Shown: positions 36,217 to 45,424 of the stretch, in pieces
Layout of the letters: every line of letters begins with the position of its first letter
Position numbering within the stretch: the first letter of the stretch is position 1
Assembly (NCBI RefSeq): GCF_003171675.1
Contig: NZ_QFZQ01000010.1
Location: forward strand, 123,656-187,655
DNA length: 64,000 bases
Source of the DNA: Reichenbachiella versicolor
Lineage (GTDB): Bacteria; Bacteroidota; Bacteroidia; Cytophagales; Cyclobacteriaceae
Direction: 5' to 3'
Notes under the pieces: generated by a model
The model's input: only the letters and a program-made list of their open reading frames with translations
Database searches by the model: none
Told to the model about the DNA's origin: nothing
Translations under genes and position numbers: made by a program

Positions 36217-37731
36217 TTATGGCAACGTAACTCCAAAGACTTTACGTCCAACAAGAGCTTTTCGTTCTCTTAGATAGATATAAACAACGAAACATAGGAC
36301 TATCATATTTCGAATTGCTAGACTTAACCAGAAATTAGGCCAACTTATTATTTCCATCAAATAAACTATCCCACTAGCAAGAAACAATACCTCAAATATT
36401 TTACCTACTTCATATGGTACCGAAAAGTGTCTTTTTCCAAGTATATAGCTAATCAATGACATACTAAAGAAAACTAAAAATGTGACAATCGCACTGCCAA
36501 GATAGCCCAACATTGGAATCAAAAGAAAGTTCAAAACAACTGTAAGAACAGCACCTACAGATGTAATAATAGCACCATACTTAGTCTGATCGGAGACCTT
36601 GTACCAAACAGACAAGTTGTAATAAACTCCGCTAAAAATATATCCCATCAATAAAAAAGGTACGATATGCAGTCCTGTTTGATAAGTTTGATTTCTAAGA
36701 ATAACCATACCAAGCCAGTCTAGATTCATACAAATCCCAAGAAATACAATGGCATTGAATTGAACAAATGCAGTCATCACTTTTGCAAAGAGCTGCGGGG
36801 AATTCTTATCCGCAGCATTAGAGAAAAAAAATGGCTCAGCAGCATATCGAAATGCCTGAATACCTAACTGAATGAAAATAGACAGTTTATATACCGCTCC
36901 AAAAATCCCTAATGCTTCTTGATTATTAAGACCTGCGTAAAAACCAATCGGTAACCAATTTTTCAATAATGCTCTTGAAAGCATCTCATTAGTGACTCCT
37001 GCTAACCCCATAAACAAAAGCGGAAATGAATAACTAAGAATTGGTTTTAGTTGAGAAATGTTCAGAGTAAAATTGAATCCCTTAAACTCATTTCCTAAAA
37101 GAATCAATATCAACGCATTTGCCATTAAGTTAGCTACAAATACATACTTGACTACAAATACATCATCAAACCAAAAACTTACGAAAGGTTGAAATTGATT
37201 AAATAATTCTCCTTTCACTATAGGATAACAGATTAAAAGGAAAAAAACATTCAGCCCCAAGGTAGTAGAGACTTGAGTCAACTTTATAAAGGCAAATTTT
37301 CTAGCTTTTCCTTTTAGTCTCAACCTTGCGTACGGAACAGCCACTATTGCATCTATGAAAATAATACTTGATACATAATAAATTGCTGATTCTTGACCTC
37401 TATACTCTAAAAAGTTCACAATTGGAGTAGCCAAAAAGCAGAGCAAAGCAGAAAACACCAAACTTGAAACTAAAATAGAGCTTAAGCCTAAGTTGAATAC
37501 TTGATGCTCATCTTCTCCTTTAGTCGCGAACCGAAAATATGTAGTTTCTATTCCATAGGTGTAGATAACATATAAAAACGCAATATATGCATAGAACTCG
37601 GTGACTATCCCATATTCTCCTATCTGAAATACCGCAGTATAAAGCGGTACCATGAAATACGAAATCATTCGAGTCAGTATACTACTTCCTCCATACCAGA
37701 CGGTATCTCCTGCGAGCTTCTTTAAAGCCAT
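36217..37731 (-). CDS. Wzx/MATE-family oligosaccharide flippase
   Basis: The 504-residue protein has fourteen or so hydrophobic segments and a typical N-terminus (LAGDTVWYGGSSILTRMISYFMVPLYTAVF) of polysaccharide flippases in the MOP superfamily. It is separate from the exopolysaccharide locus and lies 26 bp after the crotonase gene, so it is probably co-transcribed with it. It might flip a lipid-linked sugar for another glycan or glycoprotein. The substrate cannot be inferred. Confidence 0.85.
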   Translation of the reverse strand: MALKKLAGDTVWYGGSSILTRMISYFMVPLYTAVFQIGEYGIVTEFYAYIAFLYVIYTYGIETTYFRFATKGEDEHQVFNLGLSSILVSSLVFSALLCFLATPIVNFLEYRGQESAIYYVSSIIFIDAIVAVPYARLRLKGKARKFAFIKLTQVSTTLGLNVFFLLICYPIVKGELFNQFQPFVSFWFDDVFVVKYVFVANLMANALILILLGNEFKGFNFTLNISQLKPILSYSFPLLFMGLAGVTNEMLSRALLKNWLPIGFYAGLNNQEALGIFGAVYKLSIFIQLGIQAFRYAAEPFFFSNAADKNSPQLFAKVMTAFVQFNAIVFLGICMNLDWLGMVILRNQTYQTGLHIVPFLLMGYIFSGVYYNLSVWYKVSDQTKYGAIITSVGAVLTVVLNFLLIPMLGYLGSAIVTFLVFFSMSLISYILGKRHFSVPYEVGKIFEVLFLASGIVYLMEIISWPNFWLSLAIRNMIVLCFVVYIYLRERKALVGRKVFGVTLP

Positions 37732-37757
37732 TAAGTGATGTTAATTTTTGAGCCTAG

Positions 37758-38543
37758 CTACTTACCCGTAAAAGTTGGTGTTCTCTTTTCTATAAAAGCT
37801 TTAGTACCTTCCTTGAAATCATCAGTACCACATAACCTTCCAAAAGAATTAGCCTCAGTCTGATAACCATTTTCTCCACTCGTATGTACAGCATTGATAC
37901 AATCAATAGCTAATGAAATAGCCATAGGAGCTTTTGAAATAATTTTATTCATAATATCTAAGCACTTTTGCCTTAGTGCGACGGGATCTGGCACTAAATA
38001 ATTGACTAGACCAAACGTAAGAGCTCGATCTGAAGTCACTATATCTCCCGTAAGAATCATCTCCATAGCTTTACCCTTTCCAACCAATTGCGTCAAGCGT
38101 TGAGTTCCCCCATACCCAGGAATCAGCCCCAAACTAACTTCAGGTAATCCAAACTTCGAAGCTACTGTCGCTACTCTGATGTGACATGCCATTGCTAACT
38201 CGCATCCTCCTCCTAGAGTATATCCGTTAATTGCTGCAATTACAGGTTTAGAAAAACGCTCAATAATATCGAACACTTCCTGACCGCTTTCGGCCAAGCC
38301 ACGAGCATTTACTTGATTAACTTCTGCTAATTCTTTGATATCTGCTCCCGCTACGAATGCTTTGTCTCCTGCTCCAGTAAGAATTATACCTTTAACAGAT
38401 TCATCATCATCGATCTCCTGAAGGATATTCTTGAGATCCTGTAAAGTTTGTTGGTTAAGAGAATTGAGAGATTTTTCTCTGTTTATTGTAATCGTAAGTA
38501 TTCCCTCATGATTATCAAGCAGAAGTGTAGTATAGTCGCTCAT
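37758..38543 (-). CDS. Enoyl-CoA hydratase/isomerase family protein
   Basis: The crotonase-fold protein of 261 residues hydrates or isomerises acyl-CoA thioesters. It shows the oxyanion-hole segments AGADIKEL and YTLGGGCELAMACH, and the two acidic catalytic positions (GLPEVSLGLIPGYGGTQRL) of true enoyl-CoA hydratases. I chose ATG 38543 (MSDYTTLLLD), consistent with the promoter 22 bases upstream. Its exact substrate is unknown; short-chain enoyl-CoA in beta-oxidation is most likely. Confidence 0.92.
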   Translation of the reverse strand: MSDYTTLLLDNHEGILTITINREKSLNSLNQQTLQDLKNILQEIDDDESVKGIILTGAGDKAFVAGADIKELAEVNQVNARGLAESGQEVFDIIERFSKPVIAAINGYTLGGGCELAMACHIRVATVASKFGLPEVSLGLIPGYGGTQRLTQLVGKGKAMEMILTGDIVTSDRALTFGLVNYLVPDPVALRQKCLDIMNKIISKAPMAISLAIDCINAVHTSGENGYQTEANSFGRLCGTDDFKEGTKAFIEKRTPTFTGK

Positions 38544-38564
38544 TAGTATCTGATTGAAACTAAT

Positions 38565-38595
38565 CAAATGTAGAACAGTTTCTGTGGAAATCGAA
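38565..38595 (-). promoter_or_regulatory. Promoter of the crotonase-flippase unit
   Basis: On the minus strand TTCG (38592-38595, 3 of 4 to TTTG) precedes TACATTTG (38565-38572, exact TAnnTTTG) by 19 bases. The transcript would start near 38559, about 16 bases before ATG 38543. Confidence 0.5.
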
Positions 38596-38748
38596 AATTG
38601 GAAAGCCTAAAGTTTCTAACAAAAACCAACTTAAAGTCCTGTTCTCTAATTTATCAACTAAGCTTTTAGAACAGTTTATTCCCAAAAAAATATAAATGAA
38701 TACTTTTTAGGAACAATTCTATATTCAATTTAGATGGAGTATACAGAT

Positions 38749-38756
38749 TATATTTG
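38749..38756 (+). promoter_or_regulatory. Possible -7 element before the small gene and truA
   Basis: TATATTTG matches TAnnTTTG and ends five bases before ATG 38762, so a transcript from here would have almost no leader. No TTTG box is present at 19-21 bases upstream; the best is an AT-rich TTTAG near 38729. Confidence 0.35.
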
Positions 38757-38761
38757 CTGCC

Positions 38762-39013
38762 ATGGCAGATACTCCTACATTCGAAGATTATTTGACTAGC
38801 AAAAAAATCGACGCTAATCAAATGAAAGCCGCTGAAAAAACATTGTTCGAGGGATTAAAAGAGCAGTTTGAGCAAATGCACCCAAACAACTTTACGCAGC
38901 AAAATCTTTTTATTATCAACCCTATTAGAAGAAAATATCAGCTAATAGATGAACCTAAAGTTACTGCTAAACCAAAAACAGCGGCTAAGCCAAAATTCAA
39001 GAAACCATCATGA
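38762..39013 (+). CDS. Small conserved-looking protein of unknown function ahead of truA
   Basis: The 83-residue protein has a helical, charged N-terminal part (EDYLTSKKIDANQMKAAEKTLFEGLKEQF) and an Ala-Lys-Pro-rich tail (TAKPKTAAKPKFKKP) of the kind that binds nucleic acid or ribosomes. Its TGA overlaps the truA ATG by 4 bp, so the two are translationally coupled. The tail resembles that of histone-like and ribosome-associated proteins, but I do not recognise a family. A link to RNA metabolism is only a contextual guess. Confidence 0.7.
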   Translation: MADTPTFEDYLTSKKIDANQMKAAEKTLFEGLKEQFEQMHPNNFTQQNLFIINPIRRKYQLIDEPKVTAKPKTAAKPKFKKPS

Positions 39014-39750
39014 GGTATTTCTTAGAGTTGGCTTACCATGGAGGAATTTATCACGGATGGCAAGTACAACCCAATGCCATCACGATACAACAAGTACTCA
39101 ATGAGGCTCTATCTACCATACTTCGATCAGAAATAGAGACAATTGGTAGTGGCAGAACCGATACAGGTGTTCATGCGACTAAACAAATTGCACACTTTGA
39201 TCACGATCAACAACTGCCAGAAAATTTAATCGGCAAACTCAATAGTCTTCTACCAAAAGGAATTGCAATCTACTCTTGCAAGCCTGTCAAAGAAGATGCT
39301 AGCGCTAGATTTGAAGCATCTAGTAGATCCTATATCTATAAAATGAATAAGCAAAAAGATCCCTTCTCCGATGGACTAAGCTATTTTTATAGAATATCAC
39401 TTGACCTGAAAGCAATGAATGATTGTTGCACAGTCATTAAAAAATGGACCGACTTTGAGAGTTTCAGTAAAGTACATACGGATGTACATACTTTCAACTG
39501 TAAAATTATTGATGCAAGATGGGAAGAGGATAACGAAGGGTACAGGTTTTACGTAAGTGCCAATAGATTTTTGAGAGGTATGGTTCGAGCTTTGGTTGGT
39601 ACCATGATATTAGCCGGTGAAAGAAAAATCAGTGTAGATGATTTTCAGAAAATTTTAGAAGCTAAAGACAGAAAAAAAGCAGGTAGGTCAGTACCAGCTC
39701 ATGGGCTTTACTTATCTGCCGTAGAATACCCAGAAGAGATTTACTTATAA
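39010..39750 (+). CDS. truA: tRNA pseudouridine synthase A
   Basis: It makes pseudouridine at positions 38-40 of tRNA anticodon arms. The 246-residue protein starts MRYFLELAYHGGIYHGWQVQ and has GSGRTDTGVHA with catalytic Asp51, the family's RFEASSRSYIYK segment and FLRGMVRALVGTM near the C-terminus. It overlaps the preceding small gene by 4 bp, and a gap of about 170 bp separates it from the ABC exporter. Confidence 0.96.
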   Translation: MRYFLELAYHGGIYHGWQVQPNAITIQQVLNEALSTILRSEIETIGSGRTDTGVHATKQIAHFDHDQQLPENLIGKLNSLLPKGIAIYSCKPVKEDASARFEASSRSYIYKMNKQKDPFSDGLSYFYRISLDLKAMNDCCTVIKKWTDFESFSKVHTDVHTFNCKIIDARWEEDNEGYRFYVSANRFLRGMVRALVGTMILAGERKISVDDFQKILEAKDRKKAGRSVPAHGLYLSAVEYPEEIYL

Positions 39751-39916
39751 CCAATAACAGATTTTGGGATATCGGTATTTAAGTCACACGGTAAACAATG
39801 TTAGTATAAAAGAAATCCAAGCTTTTAGAACATGAGATTAAACTACTTTTTACCCCCCGCCTGATATCGAGATAACAAAAAACACAACTGCTTAAACAAT
39901 TAATTAAATTCGAGGT

Positions 39917-41683
39917 GTGGAAAAAGAAAAAGTAAGTGGGAAGATAATGGACTTCAAAGTCCTAAAAAGACTAATTCAATTCGCTAAACCCTATTCAGGG
40001 TATATGTACTTGCTGATATTTCTGACTATTTCACTTGCACTACTGGTACCAATTCGACCGTACCTAATTCAGCACATCATAGACAACGAGCTTGCCAATG
40101 GAGATCATCAAGGTCTATTAAATATGGTCTATGTATTAGTTGGGATATTGATAATTCAGGGCTTCGTTCAGTATTCTCACACTTATCTATCTGCATGGGT
40201 AGGACAAACAATAATCATGGATATCAGAACGAATCTGTTCAGCTATGTCCAGAGGTTAAACCTTAAATTCTTTGACAAAACTCCAATAGGAAGATTGGTA
40301 ACAAGAAATGTCTCAGATATCGAAACACTAGCCAATGTCTTCAGTCAAGGTATAGCTATGATGATAGGTGACTTACTTCAACTTGTTGTGATTTTGTCCT
40401 TCATGTTTTACACTGACTGGAAACTTAGCTTGGTCAGTCTTTCTTCTATTCCGATATTAATATGGGCTACATATGTATTTAAGGAAAAAATAAAAGTATC
40501 ATTTAACCATGTCCGTACGGCAGTAGCTAACCTCAATAGCTTTGTGCAAGAACATATTACTGGAATGAGTATTGTTCAAATCTTCAATAGCGAAGAAGTT
40601 GAATATCGAAAATTCAAGGAGATAAACGAAGAACATAAAAAAGCTAATATAAAATCTGTCCTCTATTATTCTGTCTACTTTCCTGTAGCTGAAGTTATAC
40701 AAGCAATTGCAATTGGGTTATTAGTATGGTATGGCGCGGTAGAAATGATGGACTCCACCTATCAGCCTGGAGTGATAATAGCATTTATCATGTACATAAT
40801 GATGTTCTTTCGTCCTATCCGTATGATAGCTGATAAATTTAACACACTTCAAATGGGTATAGTGAGTACGAACCGTATCATCACTTTACTAGATAATAAA
40901 GATCATATTCCAAATGATGGGGAATATGCCCCAGAACATATTGATGGTAATGTAACTTTTAAAGATGTTTGGTTTGCATACAATGATGAAGACTATGTGC
41001 TTAAAAACATCAATTTTGAAGTAAAATCTGGACAGACCATTGCCCTAGTAGGAGCTACTGGAGCTGGTAAATCGTCCGTCATCAATCTGCTAAGCAGATT
41101 TTATGATATCAAAAAAGGCGAAATTTTACTCGACGATCGAAGCGTCGCCGAATATGAATTAGCAGCTCTAAGGAAAAATATAGGAGTAGTATTACAAGAT
41201 GTATTCTTATTTTCTGATTCCATAGAAAAGAATATCACCTTGGGCAACAATGACATTTCTAGAGCACAAGTGCAGAAAGCTGCTGAGCTTGTAGGTGCCA
41301 TGGATTTTATAAAAAAACTTCCAAGTGGATTTGACTACAATGTAATGGAAAGAGGCTCCACCCTTTCTGTAGGCCAACGCCAGCTAATTTCATTTGTGAG
41401 AGCAATGGTTTATGATCCTAAAATCATAGTACTAGATGAAGCAACTTCTAGTGTTGATACCGAAACCGAGGAGTTAATCCAACAAGCAATATCTAAAATG
41501 ATGACTGGAAGGACCTCTATTGTAATTGCACATAGACTATCCACTATACAACATGCAGATCAAATAATTGTTTTGGACAAAGGAGAGATCAAGGAAGTCG
41601 GAACTCATGACGAATTACTTGCGAAAGACAGTTTTTATGCGCAGCTTCACAGAATGCAATATAAAGAGGTCTTAACAACGTAA
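39917..41683 (+). CDS. MsbA-like ABC exporter, fused permease and ATPase
   Basis: The 588-residue half-transporter has six membrane helices in the first 320 residues and a nucleotide-binding domain after it: Walker A GATGAGKSS, Q-loop, signature LSVGQRQ, Walker B IIVLDEATSSVD and H-loop AHRLST. It exports lipids, peptides or drugs as a homodimer or heterodimer; substrate unknown. The start is a GTG at 39917, since a Lys-Val-Ser-Gly-Lys lead-in before the first helix is typical in relatives; ATG 39947 is the alternative. aroK follows after 5 bp. Confidence 0.9.
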   Translation: MEKEKVSGKIMDFKVLKRLIQFAKPYSGYMYLLIFLTISLALLVPIRPYLIQHIIDNELANGDHQGLLNMVYVLVGILIIQGFVQYSHTYLSAWVGQTIIMDIRTNLFSYVQRLNLKFFDKTPIGRLVTRNVSDIETLANVFSQGIAMMIGDLLQLVVILSFMFYTDWKLSLVSLSSIPILIWATYVFKEKIKVSFNHVRTAVANLNSFVQEHITGMSIVQIFNSEEVEYRKFKEINEEHKKANIKSVLYYSVYFPVAEVIQAIAIGLLVWYGAVEMMDSTYQPGVIIAFIMYIMMFFRPIRMIADKFNTLQMGIVSTNRIITLLDNKDHIPNDGEYAPEHIDGNVTFKDVWFAYNDEDYVLKNINFEVKSGQTIALVGATGAGKSSVINLLSRFYDIKKGEILLDDRSVAEYELAALRKNIGVVLQDVFLFSDSIEKNITLGNNDISRAQVQKAAELVGAMDFIKKLPSGFDYNVMERGSTLSVGQRQLISFVRAMVYDPKIIVLDEATSSVDTETEELIQQAISKMMTGRTSIVIAHRLSTIQHADQIIVLDKGEIKEVGTHDELLAKDSFYAQLHRMQYKEVLTT

Positions 41684-41688
41684 TTTGA

Positions 41689-42201
41689 ATGATCGCTTCT
41701 AAGATATTCTTAATAGGAATGCCTGGTTCGGGTAAGTCGACATTCGGCAAACAACTAGCGCAAAAGTTAGACAGACAATTCTTTGATATTGATGAACAAC
41801 TTGAGCGCATGCTTGGCATGTCTATTCATAAAATCTTCTTGGAAATAGGTGAAGATTACTTTCGTGAGGCTGAAGAAAAAGTGTTGATGATGTTAATCAA
41901 ACTAAGCGAGCCCTCTGTAATTGCTACTGGTGGAGGAACCCCTTGTTTCTTTAATAATATGGAAGAAATGAAAAAAGCAGGGGCTACTATCTGGTTAGAC
42001 ACTCCATTAGACACTGTAATTGATCGAGTTGGAGCTAAGAAAGATGTAAGACCTCTAGTAGATCAAATGCCTGCCGATGCCCTCCGCAAAGAAATCACCA
42101 ACATGTATGAAATGAGGAGAAGATACTACCGCAAAGCGGATTTCACCTCCGACTCGAACATGGATGACATTCTTCACTTCCTAGACACTGTCAGAAGTTA
42201 A
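41689..42201 (+). CDS. aroK: Shikimate kinase
   Basis: It phosphorylates shikimate at O3 in the aromatic amino acid pathway. The 170-residue protein carries GMPGSGKST (residues 10-18), the DIDEQLE segment with the substrate-binding Asp, FREAEEKVL with the conserved Arg-Glu, and VIATGGGTP. All are canonical. It starts 5 bp after the ABC exporter and its stop overlaps the convergent porin gene by 11 bp. Confidence 0.95.
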   Translation: MIASKIFLIGMPGSGKSTFGKQLAQKLDRQFFDIDEQLERMLGMSIHKIFLEIGEDYFREAEEKVLMMLIKLSEPSVIATGGGTPCFFNNMEEMKKAGATIWLDTPLDTVIDRVGAKKDVRPLVDQMPADALRKEITNMYEMRRRYYRKADFTSDSNMDDILHFLDTVRS

Positions 42202-43807
42202 ATCCAACAGTAACTGATACATTCGTATTTTTATTTTCTACTGTAGCCGACGGCCCTGTGCCATCAGGAAATGTAAAAGGAACTAATTCAGAATCAAACC
42301 TTGAGTGAACCACTGAGGCATCAAGATAGAAGTCTTGGTTTCTGAATCCCAAACCTCCTGAAATCCTCTGAATACTTCTATCAATACTTCCATTTTTGTA
42401 TGGGTCACCTATCACACCATAACCCGCTCTTAATTGAATCGGACCAGCTTTGAACTCACCTCCTATTCGATAGTTAAAAGTCGACGCGTACAAATTCCTA
42501 ATTGTTGAATTATCAGCCGAGACATTAAAGTCATAAGCCTTTAGTTTAGAGTTACTATAGTTGAGATAGTCAATATCAGCAGACAAAAAACCAGACTTTC
42601 CTAGAAATACTGACACCCCTGTAGATAATTTCCATGGTGTACGTAGGTTAATATTTGTAAGGGTTGGTTCAAGTTCTTCATAAAAATAATCTAACTCTGC
42701 GTCATCTTCAGGATAATAAGAATCCACATATTGATAATTGAAATACTGAGTCATCAAGTCCAAGGAAGAAGTCTCTTCAATATTAAAAAAGGTTGGAGTC
42801 TTTGCGCTAAACCCAATTCTAAGAGCATCAACCGGCCTAGCAATGACTCCAAAAGTCGCATTCCCTCCTACGCCTTGCATATCTATCACACTTCTTGTAC
42901 TCAAATAATCCAATATTCCTTCCGAAACCCATTGTCCTGTAGGTTCACCACTATTATCAAATAACTCCTCCTGAAAATCATATTCATCATATATTCTTTC
43001 TTCACGGTAATTCATCGTGCTAATACCTATCCCTACTCCGAAATATAATCTGTCATTATAATTTCCTCCATAAGAAAAATCCCATTGATACTGCTTGCCA
43101 CGAGTTATAACCCTCTCCTCATGTACGGGGACCCCTCCAATAAAATTCCAATAATTTCCTGTCTGCAACCCTTCTCGGTCGTATTCAGGATTAATTAAAT
43201 ATTGGCCATAAGCCAATCCAAGAGAATTATAAGCGTCATTATCTGCATTGACTAAATCATCCTTATAAAAACCCACAGCATGCTCACGATAGGAGTCAAT
43301 AATTGATGTAGACTTTCCTGACACAGCTCCAGTTACCCCTCCATAAAATGTGTCATTATAAAAATCATTAATCCTAGTCAGGGTGATAGCAAATGTTCCT
43401 CCTTTATATGCGCCATAACCATCATGATGAAAACCTGCTCCTAGATGTGCAAAATTGAAATTCGCTTTGTAATCTTCAGTAAACTGCCCTTCATATTCAG
43501 CCGTAGTGGAATGAAAATCCAGCGAAGGAGTAAATGTAAATGATGATCTATTGTACAAACCTAAACCCGCTGGATTGAAGTGAGCAGCGCTTAAATCTCC
43601 TCCTAAGGATATTTGAGCTCCTCCGATTCCTTGCATACGAGCCGTCCCAGCAGCATAAGTTTGTGATAGCATTCTGGTTACATCATAGTAACCATATGAC
43701 CCATATGCTACTCCAACCTTATCAAATAAAGGAGTATCTGTAATTTGACCAAAAAGAGCCTTGAGACTCAGTATAGTGATAACGAGAATTGCTATTGTCT
43801 TTTTCAT
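42191..43807 (-). CDS. FadL/OmpP1-like outer membrane protein
   Basis: The 538-residue protein has a signal peptide (cut near SLKALFGQ), then the pattern GTARMQGIGGAQISLGGDLSAAHFNPAGLGLY that opens OmpP1/FadL-type barrels (hydrophobic-compound transporters), and alternating beta-strands ending in Phe (VSVTVGFNF), the outer membrane insertion signal. It would import hydrophobic molecules or serve as a structural porin. Relatives of this gene often sit close to proS in the phylum. The 3' end overlaps aroK by 11 bp. Confidence 0.85.
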   Translation of the reverse strand: MKKTIAILVITILSLKALFGQITDTPLFDKVGVAYGSYGYYDVTRMLSQTYAAGTARMQGIGGAQISLGGDLSAAHFNPAGLGLYNRSSFTFTPSLDFHSTTAEYEGQFTEDYKANFNFAHLGAGFHHDGYGAYKGGTFAITLTRINDFYNDTFYGGVTGAVSGKSTSIIDSYREHAVGFYKDDLVNADNDAYNSLGLAYGQYLINPEYDREGLQTGNYWNFIGGVPVHEERVITRGKQYQWDFSYGGNYNDRLYFGVGIGISTMNYREERIYDEYDFQEELFDNSGEPTGQWVSEGILDYLSTRSVIDMQGVGGNATFGVIARPVDALRIGFSAKTPTFFNIEETSSLDLMTQYFNYQYVDSYYPEDDAELDYFYEELEPTLTNINLRTPWKLSTGVSVFLGKSGFLSADIDYLNYSNSKLKAYDFNVSADNSTIRNLYASTFNYRIGGEFKAGPIQLRAGYGVIGDPYKNGSIDRSIQRISGGLGFRNQDFYLDASVVHSRFDSELVPFTFPDGTGPSATVENKNTNVSVTVGFNF

Positions 43808-43911
43808 ACGCTGATTTTCTTTTCAATGGCCATAGTAAAGCGATTAAAACAAACAGTATCGGTCTATAACCTGATTCCTTCGACAGATCGTTTTCCAAAT
43901 TTTAGATCTGA

Positions 43912-45324
43912 TTAACGTCCTCTCCCTCCTGATGACGAACGACTAGAGCCTGATGATCTGCCACTCGAAGAACGACTCGATCCACTAGATCTTGAAGAAC
44001 TACTTGATGATCTACGGCTCCCAGATGAGTAACTAGAAGATCTATTATTGCTACCTGAAGAATAATTACTCGTGGATCTACTACTTCTACCTCCTGATGA
44101 TGAATAGCTACTAGATGACCTACTACTAGAACTTCGATTAGAACCATTGTTATAAGAATTACTTCTACTATTACTTGATTGATAGCTCGTATTTGATCGT
44201 GATGAACCATTAGTTGATCTAGAAGGGCTGGACGAATATGTTCTAGAATTATTGGAAGTAGTTCGAGAATATCTAGTATTTGAAGAAGTTCTTGAACTAT
44301 TTGATGTCGATCTTGAATCTGTAGACCTATATGTACGTGGAGAATTAGACGTATTACTTGTTCTTCCGTTAGACCTTACAGCATTGGAGTTTCCATTGGA
44401 TACTACTTCATAATTAGCCCTTCTAGTTGCATTAGAACTTCCTCTATTACCCCCATTTCTACTAATACGTGCATCCGGACTTCTTCGTCCATTACTTCTT
44501 GTAGTACTAGCTACTCTACTTGAGCGACCTCTCACAGAATTGTTGTAAGCTCGATATCTAGCTGGACTGGAAGATCTTGTATGTCTTGATCCTCGATTAT
44601 AAACTTTTACAGATCGACTAGATCCATTGTATGAATAGCCGTAGTATCCATCATAATAACCTCTTCTATATCCTCTGTAATAACCACGATAAACCACAGG
44701 ATAACTCCAACCCCAAGTCGGGTAAGGAGCACAGTAGTATGGATTATAAAAAGGGTCCCAATAGTACGGATTATACACACCATAACCCCAACTATAACCA
44801 AATCCAAATGACCAACCATAAGGGTTGAACCCCATTCCTAGACTGGCCTGCGACCCTGGATAAAACTCATCTCTTCCTTCATAGATATTACCATAATAGT
44901 TATTTACTACTACTGGCTCATCTTGAGAATAGTTGGCATTATAATTATCGACAGTATTAGTAGCGACTGTACCTGAATATTGATTTTGTGGAATTTGCTC
45001 TGACTGCTCAACTATATTTTCAGTCTGATCTAACTGATTTCTGTTGATGTATTCATTTATATAAGAAGGACTGTATTGTGCATCAGTATTCGTTTCTTCT
45101 TTAGAAATCGACTCCTCCTCTGTCAATGCTGACGGTTTGTAAGAATCATCGTAATACGTTTTAGTATAAGATGGCGTCTTTACTTGATATTTAATCTTCT
45201 TCTCCTTTTTTCGATCTCTTGATGAATAATACATATCATCATATTCCTGAGCAATTACATCTAGGGACAAAAGAGCTCCTAAAGCAATTAGAAAAAAGGA
45301 TTTTAGTGTGTAGTCTAGATTCAT
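43912..45324 (-). CDS. Secreted low-complexity Tyr/Gly and Ser/Arg-rich protein
   Basis: The 470-residue protein has a signal peptide (residues 1-24, ending DVIAQ), a normal acidic/polar region, a middle aromatic block rich in Tyr, Gly and Trp (about residues 150-240), and a final 230 residues made nearly only of Ser, Arg, Asn, Gly, Thr and Tyr in short RSS/SSRS repeats. I do not recognise a family; such proteins may bind polysaccharide or form surface material. The start ATG 45324 is set by a strong AGGAGG five bases upstream, unusual for this phylum; the upstream ATG at 45360 would ignore it. Confidence 0.75.
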   Translation of the reverse strand: MNLDYTLKSFFLIALGALLSLDVIAQEYDDMYYSSRDRKKEKKIKYQVKTPSYTKTYYDDSYKPSALTEEESISKEETNTDAQYSPSYINEYINRNQLDQTENIVEQSEQIPQNQYSGTVATNTVDNYNANYSQDEPVVVNNYYGNIYEGRDEFYPGSQASLGMGFNPYGWSFGFGYSWGYGVYNPYYWDPFYNPYYCAPYPTWGWSYPVVYRGYYRGYRRGYYDGYYGYSYNGSSRSVKVYNRGSRHTRSSSPARYRAYNNSVRGRSSRVASTTRSNGRRSPDARISRNGGNRGSSNATRRANYEVVSNGNSNAVRSNGRTSNTSNSPRTYRSTDSRSTSNSSRTSSNTRYSRTTSNNSRTYSSSPSRSTNGSSRSNTSYQSSNSRSNSYNNGSNRSSSSRSSSSYSSSGGRSSRSTSNYSSGSNNRSSSYSSGSRRSSSSSSRSSGSSRSSSGRSSGSSRSSSGGRGR

Positions 45325-45329
45325 ATCAA

Positions 45330-45335
45330 CCTCCT
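45330..45335 (-). promoter_or_regulatory. Strong Shine-Dalgarno site AGGAGG before the Ser/Arg-rich gene
   Basis: On the minus strand AAGGAGGTTGAT precedes ATG 45324 with five bases between AGGAGG and ATG. It decides the start of this gene. Bacteroidota rarely use such sites. Confidence 0.75.
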
Positions 45336-45366
45336 TGTTTTGGTGAGACATTGATTTCAAAACATC

Positions 45367-45374
45367 TATATTTG
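45367..45374 (+). promoter_or_regulatory. -7 element of the proS promoter
   Basis: TATATTTG is an exact TAnnTTTG match 50 bases ahead of ATG 45425. A TTTG at 45339-45342 is 24 bases upstream, slightly more than the usual spacing. Confidence 0.45.
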
Positions 45375-45424
45375 CGACGCTTTAAAAAGCAAAGTGCAAT
45401 AAGCATACCAAACATAAATTAGAT

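Noticed and set aside
43902..44210. A Val/His/Leu-rich frame on the minus strand inside the Ser/Arg-rich gene
   Set aside because: It is the alternative frame of low-complexity Ser/Arg codons and has no start context or family features.
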